Program-made: the position numbers and the translations under genes
Assembly (NCBI GenBank): GCA_944472155.2
Contig: OX235277.1
Span: 15,262,804-15,326,803 of the forward strand
Length of the DNA: 64,000 nt
Origin: Trichobilharzia szidati
Lineage: Eukaryota; Platyhelminthes; Trematoda; Strigeidida; Schistosomatidae
Direction of reading: 5' to 3'
The notes under the pieces: generated by a model
Told to the model about the DNA's origin: nothing
The model's database searches: none
Seen by the model: the letters and a program-made list of their open reading frames with translations, nothing else
Shown here: one piece after another, positions 33,871-46,540 of the stretch
Layout of the letters: each line of letters starts with the position of its first letter
Position numbering within the stretch: the stretch's first letter is position 1

Positions 33871-36800
33871 TTCGAACTGACGGCCTGCTTAAACCTTGGG
33901 CTACCAAAATTTCCATCCTATATATTGCATCTATTTACTCGTATTTATTTTATTTTAATCATTCAATTATGTGTACTAATCGCATTGTTTACTCTCGCGG
34001 TTATTTAAAAAGTTTCCAACCGGCTAATTTACTCGTTTCTAACAAACTTAGGAAAAAGCCTCATGGTGGATGGCAACGAGCTTTAAAGCGTACTCCGATG
34101 CATTTGATGACTGTTCCTGTGATTATGAGCACAAATTGCAGATCTCTACCAAACAAGATTAATTATTTACATTCTCTATTATACTCAAATGTATATTGTA
34201 ACACTGCTGTAATTACTCTTCAAGAAACTTGGCTGCACGATTCATATGACGATAATTTGGTCTCTTTACCTGATTTTACAATGTACAGACAAGACCGATG
34301 CAGCTCAAAGAAGAAGAGAGGTGGAGGTGTGGCCACTTTTATTAATTCTCAGTGGTCTACTTCCAACAACGTCTGCTTCAAATTCTCAAATGACAATATT
34401 GATTGTATAACTATTAAATGCCGACCTAAACACTTATCTAAGTATAACTGCATTTTTTTTCACAAATATCTATGTCACACCTTCTTGCAGTCCCTCAGAA
34501 CTATCGATCTTTGCCGACGAATTCACTATTTTTGCTGCTTCTTCGTTTGGTAACTCCTTGTCTATAGTAACTGGTGACTTCAACGCCAGTGACCACAGTT
34601 TTATTACATTACTGGGTCATGAAAATGTGGTTAACTTCCCAACTCGACAAGATACTTCGCTTGATTTAGTATTCATAAATGATTCTGGAATATACGAAGC
34701 TCGTAAAAGAGCTCCACTCTCAAACTCTGATCACTGTATTGTACGAGTTCTACCCAAAGTTTACGGAAAGTTACACAAAAAAGCCTTCTCTAACTTGTCC
34801 AAGAAAGTTGTTCACAGATGTTACTCAAATGAGAATGTACAACTTCTTAGAAACATGCTCAGTGACACAAGATGGGATCTGTTTAATGATGTTCCACTTG
34901 ATGACACAATCTCTAATATTACGTCTTATCTGAAATTCTGTTTTGAAGTCTGCTGCCCAAAAGAAACATTATTCGTCAAATTCGACCGTTTCTCCTCCCC
35001 TCAACTTAAAAAGCTTCGTAGAGAGAAGGAAAAGCTATATAAAATGAAAGATAAAAGTGGCCTAAAAAGAACTAACTTCCTTATCAAGTCTGAAATGCAG
35101 AGATTGAATGTTATATATAGCCAGAAATTCATATCCTGCAAAAATGCTTCAAACATGTGGAAACTATTTAAGGAAATCACTGGTGGTAAGCAGATTAACA
35201 ATATTCCGTATTCTTCTGATGTATGTACTCTTAATAAATCTTTTATTTATTCTCCCTCAAATTCCATGCTTCCCAGTATCACTAGTGTTAATAATAGCCC
35301 CTTTCCAGGTTTTAACACAAATGATGTTCAAAAGTGCCTCAAGTCTCTGAACCCTTCCCAGAGCTTAGGTCCAGATCATGTACCTAGTATTATTTTCAAA
35401 AAGTGTTCTGATATTCTATGTTACCCTCTCACTGATCTGTTTAACAAATCTTTTTCCAGTAATATTGTGCCTGCTGTTTGGAAAGACATTAAAATTGGAC
35501 CCATACCTAAATCGTCTACTGGTGCATGTGTCAAATTAAGACCCATTGCTATAACCTCTCCTTTTTTGAAAACTATGGAGAAACTACTTTTACTTAGTCT
35601 TGCACCCTCTCTTAAATCCTTTAATGACCCAAAACAGTTTGCTTATAAGCACAGTAGAAGCACTTTAGATGCAGCTGCCGTCTTATATCATAACATTGCT
35701 TCCAGTCTAGACAAAGGGGCTAAATTTGTCCGTTGTGCCTTCCTAGACTATACATCTGCTTTTGACTCGGTCCCTAGGGACATCTTGTTAAATAAACTTG
35801 CTGTAAGTCAAACAGAATGTTGGGCTGTTAACTGGTTACACTCTTATTTCTCAGAAAGAAAGCAGTACACCGTGTATAAAGGGAAGTCTTCCACTTCATT
35901 GCCTACTGAAGCTGGTGTCCCTCAAGGCGCTGTCCTTTCTCCTTTTCTTCTTTCTTTCTTCTTACATGACTTGCCTCAGTCTGATGAAATAAATTTTGTG
36001 AAGTACGCTGATGATTTAACTGTTTCAATGGCTGTTAACTCCAAGCTAGATTGTACCAAAATAAATAGCTTTCTGTCGGAAGTCAGTAAATGGTCTGAGT
36101 CTAACGGTCTTAAACTGAATCCTTCTAAATGTCAAACTGTTAATTTCAGCTTAAGGTGTAAACGACAGTTAAAAGAAGCCGTCGATTCTCATGACAGTTG
36201 TAAGATTGATGACAATGATATAGGAATTAAATCAGAAATTAAGTATCTTGGACTTATTCTCTCTTCTGATCTCTCCTGGTCTTCCCATATCTTAGCGATC
36301 TCCAGTAAAATATTCCGCCTGACATTTTACGTTAAGAAGTTAAGGCACTGGGGTATAACTCAACCCCTCCTCTTACAGTTTATAAACTCTTGCATCCTAC
36401 CTATTCTTCTGTATTGTTCACCCTTATTCTTTCCTGGTTTGCTTAAAAAGGACTTTGTCACAATTCGTAGAATGCTGAGGACTGTCAGTAGGATGAGTGG
36501 TGTCCCAGTGGATTACATAGTTAACGTCGTTGTCGATAGGCATTTGACTTCGTGCAGTAAATTTGCCAAAGGGATTTTGTCTGACTTGGAGCATCCACTT
36601 CACCCTCAGCTTTCACCTTGCAATTCCTCAGGTAGAACGAGAAGTAACTTCAGAAAACTGTATGCTCGCACGTCTAAGTATAAAAATTCTATGATACCAT
36701 ACTTGGCACGTATTTTATGTGATGAAAATAGCGTCAGACAAGAATTGACCTATCTTTTTTCATCTAGTAAATAAACAATCTCCTCCATCCATCTTTATAT

Positions 36801-37283
36801 ACCTTCAAGTTTTACTTTTATTATTTCTATTATATTTATGGTCCTGTTGCTTCTTGTTCTCACTTTCATAACTGCAAACACCAACTTATCTCTATGACTG
36901 CTGTAATTTTTGTTTTTTCCCTCACCATATCATGTAAAGAGAACATCATATTCAATATTTTTAATCATGCAAGGATTTGTATACCGCATCGACAATACTG
37001 TGTGAAACAAGCCGACGGCAATTTTCACTTGTATTATTATTATTATCATTACCTTAGCTGCTATCATTATTATTTTTTCCATTTAATATGCTGCATGTTT
37101 TTTTATTTTTTATTTGTTTAGTTTTATATTAACCGTATTGTAAATGTAGAAAAATTTTTCTTTGTGATTAATTTTATTTATAATTTGAGGAAATTAGATG
37201 CAATATTGTGATTAATGCTGAAAATTCCATTCTGTATCACAAGTACTGTTTTTGGAATAAAGTAAATTATTATTATTATTATT
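33871..37283 (+). mobile_element. Non-LTR retrotransposon (LINE), ORF2-bearing copy
   Basis: It starts abruptly at the point where units C and A keep an uninterrupted sequence. It carries endonuclease and reverse transcriptase and ends with ggaataaagtaaa and a TTA repeat. Probably 5'-truncated. Jockey/CR1-type by RT layout; the exact family is not recognised. Confidence 0.85.
33969..36774 (+). pseudogene. LINE ORF2: AP endonuclease and reverse transcriptase
   Basis: The endonuclease half reads STNCRSLPNKIN, LQETWLHDSYD and RGGGVATFIN, then after a one-base shift TGDFNASDHSF and SDHCIVRV. The reverse transcriptase half has LRPIAITSPFLKTMEKLLL, FAYKHSRST, FLDYTSAFDSVPR (motif A), GVPQGAVLSPFLLSFFLHDL (motif B) and FVKYADDLTVSM (motif C with the catalytic pair). 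The C-terminal end resembles CR1/Jockey tails (ARTSKYKNSMIP). The only break is at an eight-T run, 34,453-34,460; otherwise the 935-codon frame is open, suggesting a young copy. It nicks target DNA and copies its RNA there. Confidence 0.85.
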
Positions 37284-39982
37284 AAAATGCATTGATTTAT
37301 AATACTTCATGATTGTAACTTACAACATAACTGATCGTGTCTGCGAAAATAGCTTGCATTTCTCGAAAACACCCGTTTATAAGAAAATACAGACTGTCAT
37401 TATTATTAGTCTACACTGAGTACAATTCACTTGTGATGTTACGAAGAAAATGCTGACAGGACTATGCAAGTGTATCACTTATTTTGAATTATTATCAAAT
37501 TTGTGTATAAATCATTGAATGACTAGTTATCATTTTGTTCTCATAGACAAAATGACTGCAACCATGTTATTTAACCATGAACCAAATTTATGTAATTTAC
37601 ACAATTCCGATTCATGCCTGTGCAATTGGTATGTTCCACACAGGTAGGAAAAGTGTATTTTATTAAATTACGATTAATAAATATGCTTACTAATCGTATA
37701 TGTAATTTACCATTTTGATGATGCCTGTAAACTGGCCTCCTTCATTTACAAAATGAGAATGTATTATTATTTTATGATAACTGAAGCGAAGATTAAATGC
37801 AACATTAAACATGTCCCCCACAACCTGTTTCACTATCCCCTCAAAAAAGATCGTACTTATCAATCAATGAGCTATCATCAGTAATACCACTTGCGCATCA
37901 GGATACTCTGATCATGATCAACGACGAAATGCATATAGAAGCTAAAATAAATAATGCTAGGAGTTAGTAAACAATTGACCTAGCATTTATGAGGACTCCC
38001 ATGTCTAAATCACCCTTTATAGAAAAGCACACGGCGTGCCGTATGGATTTGAAAATCGATTTTTGATGACTGTGTTGTTTGTAGCACAATTTTGGGATTA
38101 TTCGAAACCGTGGGCGGAGCCGTCAGACACAAATCCATATTTTCATGCACAGCTTTCTAGCCAATCAATATTTCTGAGGAATTCGTTTGCATTTTTTGGG
38201 TCAAATGACTATCCATCATTAACTCAGTGAACGCTTTCACCCGCACTCGCCTTCCTCTCCGAAGAAAACAAATTTGAGATACCCACCGGTTGCACCAGTC
38301 GACTCACATCTCCTAGTCTCGCTTTCTACTCGGGAAGACATTTCCAAATATCTCCGAAGTAGAATTGTCTCTTCCGGTTTTGAAAAACCGCAGCGAAATC
38401 CTACATTTCTCTATCAAATAACTTTGGATAGAACAATATTCTTCAACGCAGTTGTTCAATTTCATTAGCCTTGTCAACATGAAATTTAAACATAGTCTCC
38501 ACAGCAATCAGAGAGGATTCCTGTCATGCTGCTAGATCCTGTGAAGAGGCTGCAATCCGCAAGAAGAAAGCATGTAGACATTTGTGCCACGACATCAGTT
38601 ATGGGAGCTAAACTATCCAACAGGCAGTACCGTCAAACCACTGTCGCAATGGTCATCTGTTTGAAAATTTTATCACACTCTCCTTTCTTTTCATAACGTG
38701 GATATATTCTTGCCAATTTCTGGAGTATCGTAGTGTCTATTATATCACGCCACACCCATAACGTTTATTGGCTGCTACCCCAGCTTCCAATTACGCAGAT
38801 ATTTCGCCGACAGTTATCAAGTTTGGATCCACACTTTCGCATGGCTCATCCTCCGTTTTTTAATTCAAGAACAATGTCACACAAAAGAAAATTAGGGAGA
38901 AGTTGGTTATTTTGTGCTTTATATAGAAGGATCAATTTTCAGGATAATTGGTTTCTGTATAGTCTGTATTTTACCATTTATTACTTTTGTCGATTTATTC
39001 TTTATTATTAAGCAATAAAACGCCATACCGTGCCCAAAGTAGTTCTTAGTCTGTATATCCACTCGATATACTTTTTGTCCATATAACTGTTTTCGATTCA
39101 GCTCAGCTTCTACTCCAGACCATACTGATCTGCGTTCAACAATAACACAACGTATTAAAAGAGTAATTTCCATACGTTAGAATAGTTTAGGTCACTCAGC
39201 TAAGAAAATACGTACACCCACATACGTTCCGCGTAGGCCCATCAACGTCCAGGAAGTCATTGTGTCCGATTTGTTATCAGAGATATACGCAACTGCTAAA
39301 CAAAATAAGTTGGATCTTATTTCTCTAGGAAACTCTGTGTAGAAATCAATGAGAATATAAACACCATTAGGCCGTTACTGCTTCTTTGTAACCCAACTCA
39401 TGATACTAATGCGGAAAGTCTGCTTAAGGCTGAGCGTATGTTAGACTTTATAGCCAATGAAGTGACTAAACGAATCATGTCTTCGTACAACGTTCATGGT
39501 TACAATCTGCCTGATCGGACACCTCTGGAAAAAATTAAAGTGACATGTCTCCAAGCGTGCGGCATGCCATCAGCGAATTGCCACCTAATCAGACTCAGGA
39601 AAAAATCAGGAAAGTATACTTGTCCTGTTCTGTTTAAACTCAGTAATCTTAATGATGCTAGGAAATTCCAGTTGTCTGACAGGCTGATTAGCTCACCTAC
39701 AACTTATGGTTACGTTGAACATGCTCATTACCTAACGCCATGTCAAAGATGTAGCCATGGAAGTGTATCAAGTGTCGCAAATACATACATAACTGGAGAT
39801 TGTTTTACAAAAGACTCTCTCACCTTAAATTTAAGTAAACATAATACTACAGACACTCAAGAAAACGAAATACCCTTATAATTTGAGGAAATTAGATGCA
39901 ATATTGTGATTAATGCTGAAAATTCCATTCTGTATCACAAGTACTGTTTTTGGAATAAAGTAAATCATTATTATTATTATTA
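37284..39982 (+). mobile_element. Second, internally deleted LINE copy with ORF1
   Basis: It follows the first copy head to tail. It contains GC-richer leader-like DNA (38,000-38,500), an ORF1-like frame (39,208-39,881) and then directly the same 3' tail (39,882-39,981 nearly identical to 37,187-37,283). All of ORF2 is missing. After 39,982 unit B sequence resumes. Where exactly the leader starts between 37,284 and 38,000 is unclear. Confidence 0.65.
39208..39881 (+). pseudogene. LINE ORF1-like protein fragment
   Basis: Conceptual translation begins TPTYVPRRPINVQEVIVSDL, shifts frame near 39,335 and continues NINTIRPLLLLCNPTHDTNA, then 39,438-39,881 (147 codons from an internal Met) including LKAERMLDFIANEV and LFKLSNLNDARKFQLSD. 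Such an ORF preceding a LINE tail is expected to be the RNA-binding ORF1 protein, but no domain is recognised with certainty. Its end is fused to 3' tail DNA. Confidence 0.5.
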
Positions 39983-41019
39983 AACGGAATACTCAGTTAA
40001 TTAGGAGTGAAATGAAGTCAACTTGACACAAACACCAAATACTCCATAGACCATATGGCGTATATGTCAATGCTTCTCCTGCCATGTTTCATAGCATGCT
40101 CAACTCAGGAAAAAGCTTCCTTATCCCAAAGCGCGCACTGATAATTTATAATTTTATAGTGCATGAAATAGATCCAACACTAAGTTAATATATTTACCAG
40201 ACTAAGGACAAATAGATTTGCAAACGTGGAATCTTCTTACACTGTTTATCTCATGAAGAGATATCACAGAAAAAAGTTTTGTTCTCGGAGAATACACCTG
40301 CAGTTTACGGTAACCGAACGCAACTGAAAGACTACTCCATATATTAATAATGAAATCTCTATCGGCATAGAACAGCGAATATTTGTAGCTAAAGAGATTA
40401 ATATGTTGGTCCATTCGAGTTCTTTCAAGCTGTATTGCTTAATTATGTAGCCTTCATTGGCTCACAAGGCAGCATTTGCAGCGCGTACTTTACTTGAAAT
40501 CAGCATTAAGAATTCTCAAATTGTTTGTTAATCACTTCACCTAGCAAACTTTGGCAGAAATAGTGTTTTGTGCGTGTACAAACTATGAAGTCATGTTGCT
40601 CAAATAATCAGTTACATCAGCTACATCCAAATATCAAAAAGACGAAAACATGTTAACATTACTCATGATGCCAGGGATCCATTTAACCACCCTTACATTG
40701 ATAAAAAATTTAGGAATAATTTCTTTCTACTGAAGATGTTAACCTTCAAATCAACCAACTGAATCAGAAATCCTCAGTGAAATCAAAATAACAAAATGTC
40801 ACATTAGATTTGAAGAACATATTTACAATCACTGCAAGACCATTCGAAGCTTGTATGAGTGAAGTCTCTCTCTCGCACAAATCAACAAACTACTTCACTT
40901 GTTTTCATGTGAGTCGAAAGACTTGACAGCGAAAGAAGACTAAACCAACATCATATACAGGATAGATTTCAACACCTTTGAAAATTATTACACTGGCAAT
41001 AGTGGACCCACCTGTTCGA

Positions 41020-41290
41020 CTTTACATTGATGAGCATACATTAACCAGGATGTAATGAAGAGGCATTTCATCCTAGTTTGGGAATCATCAGCAATACGCA
41101 CCAACCGGGGCTCAAAACTAGGACCTTCTGATTACAAGCTCAACCACTGAGACCAGTTTCAATGGCTCATGATTTAGAACTTCTACCAATTTGCGATTAG
41201 GCGCGACCCCAACCATTATCATCAGCGGGACATCCTCACTCACACGTGACATCTGAATTGTTCTCACTGGGACTCCAGGAAACTCCATTT
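41020..41290 (-). mobile_element. Sm-alpha-like SINE with hammerhead core (unit B)
   Basis: On the reverse strand a tRNA-like promoter (41,154-41,107: GGTCTCAGTGGTTGAGC as A-box side, TAGTTTTGAGCCCC as B-box side) precedes a degenerate hammerhead (CTGATGA at 41,091-41,085, GAAA at 41,069-41,066). That order is known for the schistosome Sm-alpha SINE-like family; naming it so is inference. The counterpart is at 52,310-52,580. Confidence 0.6.
41066..41091 (-). ncRNA. Degenerate hammerhead core (unit B)
   Basis: CTGATGA, then TTCC pairing imperfectly with GGAT, then GAAA. The stem has one mismatched end pair, so activity is doubtful. Confidence 0.5.
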
Positions 41291-41322
41291 TGCAGCAATT
41301 CAGTGGTGAGCATCAGATGAAT

Positions 41323-41545
41323 TTTCAATGGTTGGTTTTTAAGTATGAGATTTGGTTTAAGAGTTGATCATATATTGATATCAGTAAGAGAATTACTGAA
41401 AACTGCAGAGAACTGGACAGCTGTTTCATGCGAAGATGAGGATCATTGGCAAAAGTCATAATAAAACAGCTATCCGGTAATCTCTGGTTTTTAACGATTC
41501 TACAACTGATATCAATCTGTGATCAGCTCGTAAAGGATTTACTTA
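41323..41545. repeat. Foldback element, copy B
   Basis: Counterpart of 8,641-8,900, with arms around cagctgtttcatgc ... aaacagctatccgg. Confidence 0.6.
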
Positions 41546-42264
41546 AAAAAAAGCACAAGTCACTACTGCTGGTCATGTCAAGAGGTATTCATCAACCCTA
41601 CTACACCGGTGGAGCTAAGTATTTTGACCGAACTCAGCGTTTGCTGCTCAATAATAAATCGTTTATATCTTTTTTCTGCCTTGATATATAAATTGAGAGC
41701 ATAAGTTCAATAACAATATTTTAATAATATTTTCACCACGTTCTTTCATCTTCATACAACTGACATGTATTGTAATAATTCATGTTATTTTTACTTCTAT
41801 ATTACTGTCTATGATAAGAACGTGTGTTATAAGAATGCTCAGAACGCGTAACGCAAAAACAATTCACGTGTTAGATTAACCTCGTCTTCTAAATTTTTCT
41901 CCGAAATTCATAAAAAAAATATTTTTAAAAGAAGCAATACGTTTAACAAAGTCACTGTTTGCATCAGATTTGATTTCAATACTGATTGATATGCAATTCT
42001 AAGGCAAAAAGCTTTGTCCTACTAAACATTGTACAATGTGTCACCTAATATTAACTGAAGCTAAGCTAATTCATCAACTATGCAGCATATTTACTTTTTA
42101 TGAATGGAGTAGTTTGTCAGACAGTAAATGCTGATGACAATGACTAGAATCTTTTGAACCACTAAAAATTATTGCGATGCAAGCAATTAACACTGAAATT
42201 AGAGAATGGTTGTGCTTGTGAACGGCTGGTGAATGGCACTGAAGTTATCGATTCGAAATATCAA

Positions 42265-44330
42265 GCATATTCAAGTATCTTGACAGTCTCAAGCAGGGAG
42301 TAGTAGAAAAGAAATTTCCGACTGATCCCAGTAAATATGTTTTTAATTATTCTTCCGTCACTCTTTCTGAAATTCAACTACAAGCCCTATCACTGGGCCT
42401 AAAATTCTGTAACAGTTCGTCGAAAGTCAACAGATTGCATACTCAAGTGCAATTTGAAAATCTTAATAATCAGACCAACGATCTCACACCCACATCACCT
42501 GAGGAATTCCAATACTTCAAATCCACAGTTCTTGATTTCTGTCATCAGTTTACCAGTTCAAAACCAAGCTCGAATAACCTTCTGACTAAAGAGCATATAG
42601 ATCAACTTAAACAACTGGAGAAGAATGATATTATTATATGCCGTCCAGACAAAGGCGGTGGTGTTGTAGTTATGAATCGCCAAGATTATAATGATAAGAT
42701 CTCAGCGATCCTTTCCGACCAAATGAAATTCGCCAAACCCAATGGTGAAAAGAATAAGACACATCTTATTGAAAATCAACTGACTGATGTCCTAAAGAAC
42801 ATGAGGAATAAGTCAGTAATCTCGTCGGAAATATATGAACGGATCCGACCAGTAGGCTGCATGATACCACGTTTGTATGGACTACCTAAAGTCCACAAGA
42901 CAGGATTACCCCTGCGTCCTATCCTCGATATGGCGGGTTCTCCTTATCACGGAATCCCTCAGTGGCTAGCTGAAATACTGGAACCAGTCAGAAGGCAAGT
43001 ATCTAAGTTTTCCATCGAAGATACGTTTAAATTTATTGATAGCATTAAAGATTTCAATGTCTAAGACAAAATCTTGTTCTCAATAGATGTAACGTCGCTT
43101 TTTACCAATGTTCCTCTCATGGAAACTGTTTGTTACTTATGTGATTATATTGATATACATAGTTTAGAAATAGGACTGCCGACCTTCTACCTCAAAGAGC
43201 TTTTATTGAGATGCACGTTGAATGTTCAGTTCACCTTCAATAATGAGATCTTTAGACAGAGAGACGGCATTGCTATGGGATCACCACTGCGTCCCTTGTT
43301 GGCTGATTTTTTTTATGGCTAAGCTTCAAAATTCTCAACTTAGTCAAACCATCGGTCATTTTGACATTTATAAACGATACGTAGACGACACTTTCGTTAT
43401 CTGCGATAAAAATGTAATTCTTGATGATGTCCTGTTTACTTTCAACAACTGCCGTCCTTCTTTACAATTCACCGTAGAAAAGGAATCCAAACTAAGTATC
43501 CCCTTTTTTGATGTGTGCCTTAGCAGACGTGATGACGGATCTCTCAAAAGATCTATCCACCGGAAACGTACTTGGAACGGACAACTAACTAATTTTTACA
43601 GTTGGGTGCCTATCTCCAGGAAAAGGAACTTAATTCATTCGCTTTGCTATAGGATAAGGAAAATTTTTAGTTCTGATTCCGTTGACTCGGAACTTGATTT
43701 CTTAAAAGCCACGCTCGCAGAAAACGGTTACCCTAACCGATTTATTGACAGCAACATGAAAGAAAAGCAGTCTTAACTGGTTACCGACACAGTTCCAAAG
43801 AAAACCTTATTCATGAACTTGGAATTCAAAGGTGATAAGGATTCAGATATGCTCAAAAATCGTCTCTCCAAATCAGTCAGTAAGACGTTGTGTGCAGCAA
43901 AATTACATATGATGCTCACTAGCCGCAAGTTTTTCTCTACCCCTGGAAAAGATAAGCTCACCCATATGGCCGCCTCCATGTACATCTATCAGTTCACCTG
44001 CTCTTGTGGAGCAAGGTACATTGGCCGTAGTCAGAGGACGCTTTCTACACCGATACGAGAACATATTCCAGCATGGTTTTACAAGGGAGAAAGGAAGTGT
44101 GCGAGAAGCTCTATTTTGGAACACCTGATCGACTTCTGTCACTCTGTCAACCCTGACCATGATTTCAAGATCATATATAGAACCCATGCTAACTTCCCGC
44201 GTTTTCTTCGCTACAGACTTCTGAAGACAGCTGAGGCCTTGGCAATTCATGACTTTAAGCCAGACGTTTGTGTACAAAAGAAGTGTGTACAATCCCTACT
44301 TCTGTCTTGGTCATAGAGGGATAGACATTT
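42265..44330 (+). mobile_element. Penelope-like retroelement, nearly complete coding region
   Basis: It interrupts unit B after gaaatatcaa at about 42,264. It encodes a reverse transcriptase followed by a GIY-YIG endonuclease, the defining order of Penelope-like elements. No terminal repeat or ribozyme is visible at its ends. The AT-rich sequence to about 44,700 may be its 3' tail. Confidence 0.85.
42276..44316 (+). pseudogene. Penelope-like polyprotein: reverse transcriptase plus GIY-YIG
   Basis: Conserved blocks in order: IICRPDKGGGVVVMNRQDY, IPRLYGLPKVHKTGLPLRPI, FSIDVTSLFTNVP (motif A), GIAMGSPLRPLLADFF (motif B), YKRYVDDTFVI (motif C, catalytic DD), IPFFDVCLSR, then the endonuclease block MYIYQFTCSCGARYIGRSQR (GIY-YIG core, 43,978-44,037) with REHIP. 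Only three lesions interrupt about 680 codons: TAA at 43,062-43,064, a shift in an eight-T run at 43,307-43,314, and TAA at 43,774-43,776. It copies its RNA using an endonuclease-made end. This copy is recent but probably not active as written. Confidence 0.9.
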
Positions 44331-44769
44331 CTTTATTTTGTTTATTAAGTTATTCTACGTACTTTTCCCTTATTACTATGTTTATTATGATTATTATCAA
44401 TATTATTACCATTCTCACTCAATCTTTACCACTTGACCCACTTGTCATTTTAAACCCCTAATTATAGATTTTTATATTTTTGTTTTTACAATTTTGGATT
44501 GTATCACATCAAATTTCACACCATGTTATGTAACATCTTATATTCGTCTACTTATCTTATAATTATGTACCTTTTACCAAAATCTATGCACCTTATGTAT
44601 TATGTATTCTCTATACGACTTTAATTATTTTGGCACTTGATATTAAACAATGATTATGATCACAAACTTTTTAATTGCATTTCATACTATTATTTCATGT
44701 ATTCACACCTTTGACTTAATTCTCTCACGAGATACAATTTCTTGTAAACCATATATATACGATTGTAAA
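44331..44769. other. AT-rich sequence after the Penelope-like element
   Basis: No gene; likely untranslated 3' part of the element or spacer. Confidence 0.4.
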
Positions 44770-45590
44770 GCTTGACAACTAATTCATCCGAAAGAGTCAC
44801 AATGACATAAAGTCAGACTGTGTCTATGCACACGAAGCATCCACCAATGATGACGTTATATAACCTCGAAACTCCGTTCACACAAACCTACAAAATCATT
44901 TGGAGCTCAGAATGCTCAGAAAAATCAGTTCATAACATCAGCAGTACATAATTGATCTCTGATTTCCTTTATCGCTCAATGTATGATAACTTATCTGTTG
45001 CTTGACACGATTATACTACTTCATGTGATTGCTCCCTGCATAATATGCACAACGAAGATTAACATAGATAAGCAAGTATTTTGCTGAATACGTTATGCTT
45101 TATTGAAAACAATGGGTACACAAGGTGTGGACGTAAATCGTGTTATCCTGTATGCATGATTATTCAACTTGATATGTACATGTAAATATATTCTGCTTAT
45201 TAAAGCCTAATAAGGAGCTGGGCTCATGATGTGGAGACTGAACGAACTTACAAGGAACAGCAATAATTCATCGATTGTATACAACATTTTGATGTTTTGA
45301 GGTTTACAAACGTCACATGCTTTTGTACGCCCTATTTGCATAGAACGATCGATTTTGTGTAAGGCATCATTTTGTTCTTGCACGATTTAAAAATAATATT
45401 GAAATGAATACACTACCATAATATCATTCTCTCTAACTTGTTTGTGGTTTCGTGTTGAATTGAATCTTGTTTTCTTGTTGCTGTCAGACGGATTGTGAAA
45501 ATAGTAAATAAACATGAGCAAGATGAAAGTCAAAGATGTAGCAGATGACATTTCTAAACAACATTCTGACAATTTGCTTAAGTTAAGGAT
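44770..45590 (+). repeat. Second copy of the gene B upstream region
   Basis: Matches 18,240-18,973, with a roughly 100-nt insertion near 45,120. The match ends before the place of the TATA box and signal exon, so no gene starts here. Confidence 0.8.
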
Positions 45591-45729
45591 GAAAGACGGC
45601 TTTGTTGTGTTGAAAATCGAATCAACAAATAAAACGAATGACTTCGAAAATAAAACATGAAAGAAATTTCATCGTAAGACATAAATCCACAAAAGAAAAT
45701 CATAAATCAAACGACCAACTGAAAAATTG

Positions 45730-46540
45730 TTTGACCATTCTCTATTCTGATCCTGTAAGTTGATATCAATGAGCGCTTTGTTCATCTTAGATTGAAAACA
45801 ACAAAGAACAACAATAATTCAAAATAAGTTTCATGTAAACAATAACATCAATCAATGAGAAACAACTACAAATAATCAATAAGCGATGCTCACTGACGAT
45901 TGATTTAACCAAGTAAAGAATCAGAGAAGGTTGTACCATGAAATCTGCCTCTTTTTCAGTGAAAAATAGGAACATTTATCAGGATTGTGCGGAATTAAAA
46001 AGTGCAGTAGTGTGGTTTTCTCATCAGTAGTGTTACTAACATTGACAATACTGCAACATTCTCCATGCATTTATTCCCCTTGATGTATTTGAATAAAGCG
46101 AGAACAACGATGTTGTGCAGAAGAATATGGTTTCATCATTCATTTCATTGGTTTGTATATCAAATAAATATAAGATTTATTCTATCACTCTGCTAAGGAT
46201 ACTGTTAAAGACTGTTTTCCGATTTATTGAAGAGGTGAATCAACTCAATGTACATGGCAAAATCATGGTTTCCTTCGATGTGACACCTCAGTTCAACCGA
46301 TCTCTTTGCATGAAACATAAGACATCATTTGTCAACACTCTGATTCTCTTCCTCTACCAGCGCTGGAATATAAGCTGCTTCTCTTGTTATGTACTAATGA
46401 TATACAATTCCAGTTTGACAACAAAATGTATCGCCAGGTTGATGGAGTGGCAATGGGAAGTTCACTGACTCCGATATTAGCTGATATTTTTATGGCCAGT
46501 CTGCAAGAGACAAAGCTCAAAAAAATTTTAAAAAAATAAT
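45730..46540 (+). pseudogene. Penelope-like relic, reverse transcriptase part
   Basis: After the repeat shared with 13,660-13,920, the frame at 46,115-46,468 holds GKIMVSFDVTPQFNRS (degraded motif A). A shifted frame at 46,395-46,535 reads QFDNKMYRQVDGVAMGSSL then PILADIFMASLQE (motif B). The YVDD motif and the endonuclease are missing. It sits at the junction between the forward units and the inverted unit C. Confidence 0.75.

Larger units (their letters stand above)
24215..42264 (+). repeat. Segmental duplication unit B
   Basis: Aligns with unit A from 24,288 and with unit C (reverse) from 24,215 up to about 42,264, interrupted by the LINE block 33,871-39,982. The match to A and C resumes at 39,983 and ends at the Penelope-like element. 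Confidence 0.9.
39983..42264 (+). other. Intergenic remainder of unit B
   Basis: Matches 7,690-9,880 in unit A and, almost base for base over much of its length, 51,030-53,620 reversed in unit C. No gene. Confidence 0.7.

Noticed and set aside
40202..40414. 70-codon frame identical at 53,190-53,402
   Set aside because: The whole surrounding block is identical, so frame identity is no evidence; copy A has only a partial match.
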